Assembly: GCA_030704615.1 (NCBI GenBank)
Contig: CM060732.1
Coordinates: 28,751,053-28,811,052, forward strand
Source: Takakia lepidozioides
Lineage: Eukaryota > Streptophyta > Takakiopsida > Takakiales > Takakiaceae
Reading direction: 5' to 3'
Length of the DNA stretch: 60,000 bases
Shown here: in pieces, positions 57,023 through 60,000 of the stretch
How the letters are laid out: every line of letters begins with the position of its first letter
Numbering within the stretch: the first letter of the stretch is position 1
Program-made: the position numbers and the translations under genes
Notes under the pieces: generated by a model
Told to the model about the DNA's origin: nothing
The model's database searches: none
Seen by the model: only the letters and a program-made list of their open reading frames with translations

Positions 57023-57728
57023 AGAAATGGGGCACCGCATTTCCAAAATTTTGGCAACTCTAAAAACCTCTTTTGAAATGCGGCACCGCATTTCCAAAAC
57101 AGGGGAGGGACTAAATTTTCCATTTCAATGTTGGCATAGTAAAAAGTAATCTGAATTGGAAATGCGGTGCCGCATTTCCAAAATTTCCTTTGTCCACACG
57201 CCAGTTTTGGCCTCTCCCCGCTCATTGCATGGATGCCACCACGCTTACAGAGGTCGAACAAGGAGGTCGAACAAGGAGGTCGAGATGGCGGATTGGAAAA
57301 TGCGGTGCCGCATTTCCATATTGGGGATGGTCGTTGTTCGAACTGCAGGCCCATCAGCAAAAATTGGCACCGCATTCCATTGTAAAAAAAAGTCGATGAC
57401 GGACATGGAAATGCGGCGCCGCATTTCCAGAACGGACATCGCAATTTGTCCATTTGCAGACCCTCTCACGGAAATGCGGTAACGCATTCCATCGCGCTGG
57501 TCGGAAATGTCACACTTTTCGAAGTGTTGGACGGAAATGCGGCACCGCATTCCCTTGTCCAAAAAGAAGTTTCCATTGCCAAGCTGGAAATGCGTCGCCG
57601 CATTTGCAATGCCAACCTCGTTTCTGTCCAATTTATAGACCCGTGTTGGTATTTCGTGTACCTGGACGGAAATGATGCACCGCATTTGTCCGACATGAAA
57701 TGCGGAGGAAATGCGGTGCCGCATTTCA
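57023..57728. repeat. Second array of family 1 palindromes
   Basis: Copies start at about 57,023 (CA), 57,074 (CA), 57,158 (TG), 57,296 (TG), 57,407 (CG), 57,470 (damaged), 57,533 (CA), 57,586 (CG), 57,668 (damaged) and 57,707 (TG). Spacing is wider and less even than in the main array, and several arms carry substitutions, so this array is older or less constrained. It lies just downstream of the ParB-methyltransferase gene and before the unknown gene pair. Confidence 0.92.
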
Positions 57729-57982
57729 ATGTCCGACATGGCGTTACTCTGGTATATTCTTGACACATGACTCACATACCGGTTACTCTTATATTCATCC
57801 GGACAGACAAATTGTAGAAATGAGACATCAAATTGTAAACAGTGGGCCAATTCCGACAGTTATTCAACAGAATGAAACACAATCATACAGAAGTGAGGTA
57901 CGATGGGTTTATTGATCGGACACGATGTCTCACATTTACCAACTGCAGACAAAACTAAGCCCTTCCTCCTTCTACATGGGCT

Positions 57983-58674
57983 TCACCAAGTCGACGGAAC
58001 TTCGATACCCCTCAAAACAAGCTCATCACTGCTGCGGCACCTCGAGGTAAACTGCAATTCGGTCGTTCTGCTGCCCTTGCTGGAGCCGACGACAATGTCA
58101 TGTCCATCAATGATACCACCATCATACATTGACAAGGTCACTGTGGGCCTCATGTGCCCGTGCGATTCGTCTTCGCAACTCAGCCGAATGTCTCCATACA
58201 CTGGAAGAGCGGAGTGATCTGCACGTATATAGTTTTCCCCGGTGCCGTCCACTGGCAGCAGTTCCAGCGCCAAGCGAGGCCGTGCGTGATCTGTCCGGCA
58301 TCCCTTTCCAGCTTGGTATCGAGGTCAACAATTTTCAGGACCCACGGACCGCATTGACCCTCGCCCTCACCTCGCTCAAAGCGGTAATAGCCCTCCAGAT
58401 ACTCCATTGCGCGCAAAGACTCTTGCTTGATTCCAGCAGCGTCTGTGAAAACAGAGAGCCAGACAATGATGTCTCCTGATTCTGGTTTGAACATAGCATA
58501 ATCGTGGCCATGATAAGGGCAGTCGGCTGGATTTCGGCGGCACGGCATCCTTGAAAAAGAGTAGCGGAGTACGCTCAATGACAGCAGCTCCCGGATGGAG
58601 GAGGAGGAGCAGCGCGGTGGCTGGAAAAAGTTCAAGCTAACGCTGCAATTCCTCACAAACACTCCAGGGCACAT
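57983..58674 (-). pseudogene. Unknown protein, left member of a head-to-head paralogous pair
   Basis: I do not recognise the family. From 58,674 the protein has a short N-terminus, then PADCPYHGHDYAMFKPESGD, IIVWLSVFTD, LEGYYRFERGEGEG and WVLKIVDLD. After a frameshift near 58,250 it continues with VYGDIRLSCEDES, TVTLSMYDGGIIDGHDIVVG and SSDELVLRGIEVP. The alternating hydrophobic pattern of the second half suggests beta strands. It is clearly related to the + strand gene at 58.7-59.7 kb by conserved blocks in the same order. The pair is divergent, separated by a short shared upstream region holding one palindrome. The frameshift suggests this copy is damaged. Confidence 0.6.
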
Positions 58675-58689
58675 TTAAATTTCCCCCCT

Positions 58690-59661
58690 ACAGGATCCTG
58701 GACCGATGAAGATTGGCTGCTGCATGAATGTAGCCGTTTCAGTTTCCTACCCTGCCATGCAAACTATGGGCAGTCACTGCCAGGTGGGCCGATAGCCACT
58801 GGACACGACGAAGTCCATCCCCTCTTCGATGTAAATGCGGCGCCGAATTTCCATCCGGGGGGATGGACTTCGGTGGCAGATCTCAAACTATAACTTGTTG
58901 ATGAGAAAGATGTATGGGTTCATCCACCGCTGGCGTGATGAACACGTTCCACCTCCGTCGGTGGGTACGTGGGACCCAGATGCTCCATTATTGGAGGCCG
59001 GACTGCTCTTCCGCTTCGCATCATTTCCAAAATCTAAGGGCTTCGTAGCTGTCCGCAAGGGTCATCGGCATCCAAGTCGTCCTCAGGTCCTCCTTTGCAA
59101 GGATGCCGTGCTTCCGGAACCGGGACGACTGCCCATTTGGAGGCATCGATTATGCAATGTATTCGGCCACATCGGGAGACATTGTTATCTGGTACACAGA
59201 TTACACAGAAGATACTGGTTCGATTGTGGAAACATTGGTGGCTTTTGAGTATATCGTAGGCCACTACGCCTTCGAGCGGGGTGACGATCTTGGTCTGAGG
59301 AGTCCGTGGCTCCTGCGCATCCTCGATTCCGATTTTCCCAGCTACGACGGTCACCCATGCAGAAGAAGGCGCACTGCTATGCTGTTGCGGTGGAACTGCT
59401 GCCACTGGACGTGGGTGGACTCCATCGGAGAGACCTATTCTCCTGAGGAGTGCGCTCCCTTCTCCATTGTATGGGGACATTCGCATTGGTGTGGACGACG
59501 AAAACGTGAAGATTTCCATATTCGATGGTGGTATGATTGAAGGGCAGGACATTGTGGTGAACATCACTAGGGGCGGTACAACGGCAATCGACTTTACATG
59601 GAGGAGCCCCATGACTCATGAGCTAGTTCTGAGAGCAGTCGAAGTCCCATTGACAACGTGA
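58690..59661 (+). pseudogene. Unknown protein, right member of a head-to-head paralogous pair
   Basis: Matching blocks to the minus-strand partner are RDDCPFGGIDYAMYSATSGD (about 59,120-59,180), IVIWYTDYTED, IVGHYAFERGDD and WLLRILDSD. After a frameshift near 59,465 come YGDIRIGVDDENV, ISIFDGGMIEGQDIVVN and HELVLRAVEVP, stop at 59,661. The region 58,690-59,100 probably contains earlier coding sequence (WTDEDWLLHEC at about 58,700; PPPSVGTWDPDAPLLEAG at about 58,955), but exon limits are unclear. Identity to the partner is roughly 40-50 percent over aligned blocks by eye. No catalytic motif was noticed. Its place beside the palindrome arrays suggests it belongs to the same element. Confidence 0.6.
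58831..58852. repeat. Single diverged family 1 palindrome between the paralogous genes
   Basis: It reads as GTAAATGCGG and CCGAATTTCC around CG; two positions differ from the consensus arms. It lies in the interval between the divergent pair. Confidence 0.8.
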
Positions 59662-60000
59662 CTTGTATTCAGTAGGCACAGGGCTAAAGATTTGATGGCA
59701 CAATCAGCAGTAGACGTGCTTCAAATGCAATTCATGTGGATCAATAAAAACCTCATTGTGCCCTCTTTTTATTCTATTCTGTGTCCATCGTTCCGAGAAT
59801 GCGTCATTGCTCATTTCGTTTGGGATTGGGAGTGTGGGTGGATTTTGCAAGTGGCTGGTAGGCTGAAATGGGCCCCCATTGTACAGAGCAGTACCACCCT
59901 ACCATTCGCGAAACATTGCCTTTCAATATATAATTCTAAATAACATTGCCGAACCTCCTTCATCGGGAGGTCCTTCTCCCCCTATGACCGTGGCACCCTA
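59662..60000. other. Window end, no gene recognised
   Basis: Short + frame at 59,692-59,943 without family resemblance. Presumably the 3' flank of the unknown gene. Confidence 0.35.

Noticed and set aside
50739-57728. CRISPR-like appearance (short repeats at 40-66 bp spacing)
   Set aside because: The context is eukaryotic with introns, spacers share sequence with each other, repeats vary at the centre and arms, and there are no cas genes.

Overview
This window looks like nuclear DNA of a plant-lineage (streptophyte) eukaryote. The only intact, clearly cellular gene is a SULTR4-type sulfate transporter split into about 17 exons with GT-AG introns (and one probable GC-AG intron). Two auxin-responsive SAUR-like genes are present in broken form, and most of the rest is decaying transposable elements. 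The mixture of a cytosine-methyltransferase-bearing Ty3/gypsy element, SWIM-type MULE transposases and intron-rich genes would fit a charophyte alga such as Chara, but that is an inference; no species marker is present.

Layout. 0.3-5.0 kb: a strand-asymmetric tract (G/T-rich on +) holding a broken chain of minus-strand reading frames of unknown nature. 6.0-13.2 kb: a degenerate Ty3/gypsy retrotransposon on the minus strand, order gag, protease, DNA cytosine-5 methyltransferase, reverse transcriptase, (RNase H deleted), integrase, PHD finger. 13.2-20.2 kb: no recognisable gene. 20.3-29.0 kb: sulfate transporter, + strand. 30.4-31.0 kb: SAUR copy 1, + strand, frameshifted. 32.9-33.6 kb: a tandem duplication with a 266-bp hAT-like MITE inside the second copy. 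33.7-39.0 kb: two different MULE-type transposase relics on the minus strand, one invaded by a LINE 3' end. 41.2-42.9 kb: SAUR copy 2, minus strand, interrupted by a 753-bp hAT-like element with a perfect 8-bp target-site duplication. 43.3-44.1 kb: a second hAT-like element, also with a perfect 8-bp duplication.

46.8-59.7 kb is the most unusual part. It holds a SWIM-type transposase on the minus strand (47.3-50.3 kb), then an array of palindromes made of arms GGAAATGCGG and CCGCATTTCC around a variable YR dinucleotide (50.7-51.7 kb). A divergently transcribed multi-exon gene follows (52.1-56.9 kb), encoding a ParB/sulfiredoxin-like domain followed by a beta-class amino-methyltransferase-like domain. 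A second palindrome array (57.0-57.7 kb) and a head-to-head pair of paralogous unknown genes (58.0-59.7 kb) complete it. The same palindrome also sits inside two introns of the ParB-methyltransferase gene. A different palindrome family with the same GG-YR-CC core sits inside the intron of the related transposase at 35-36 kb. My reading is that this may be a large composite element (or several nested ones) whose own DNA-binding and DNA-modifying proteins act on element-specific palindromes. The co-location is seen; the functional link is inference.

Most element genes carry frameshifts and stops, so apart from the sulfate transporter little here is likely to be expressed as intact protein, unless some of the frameshifts are assembly errors.
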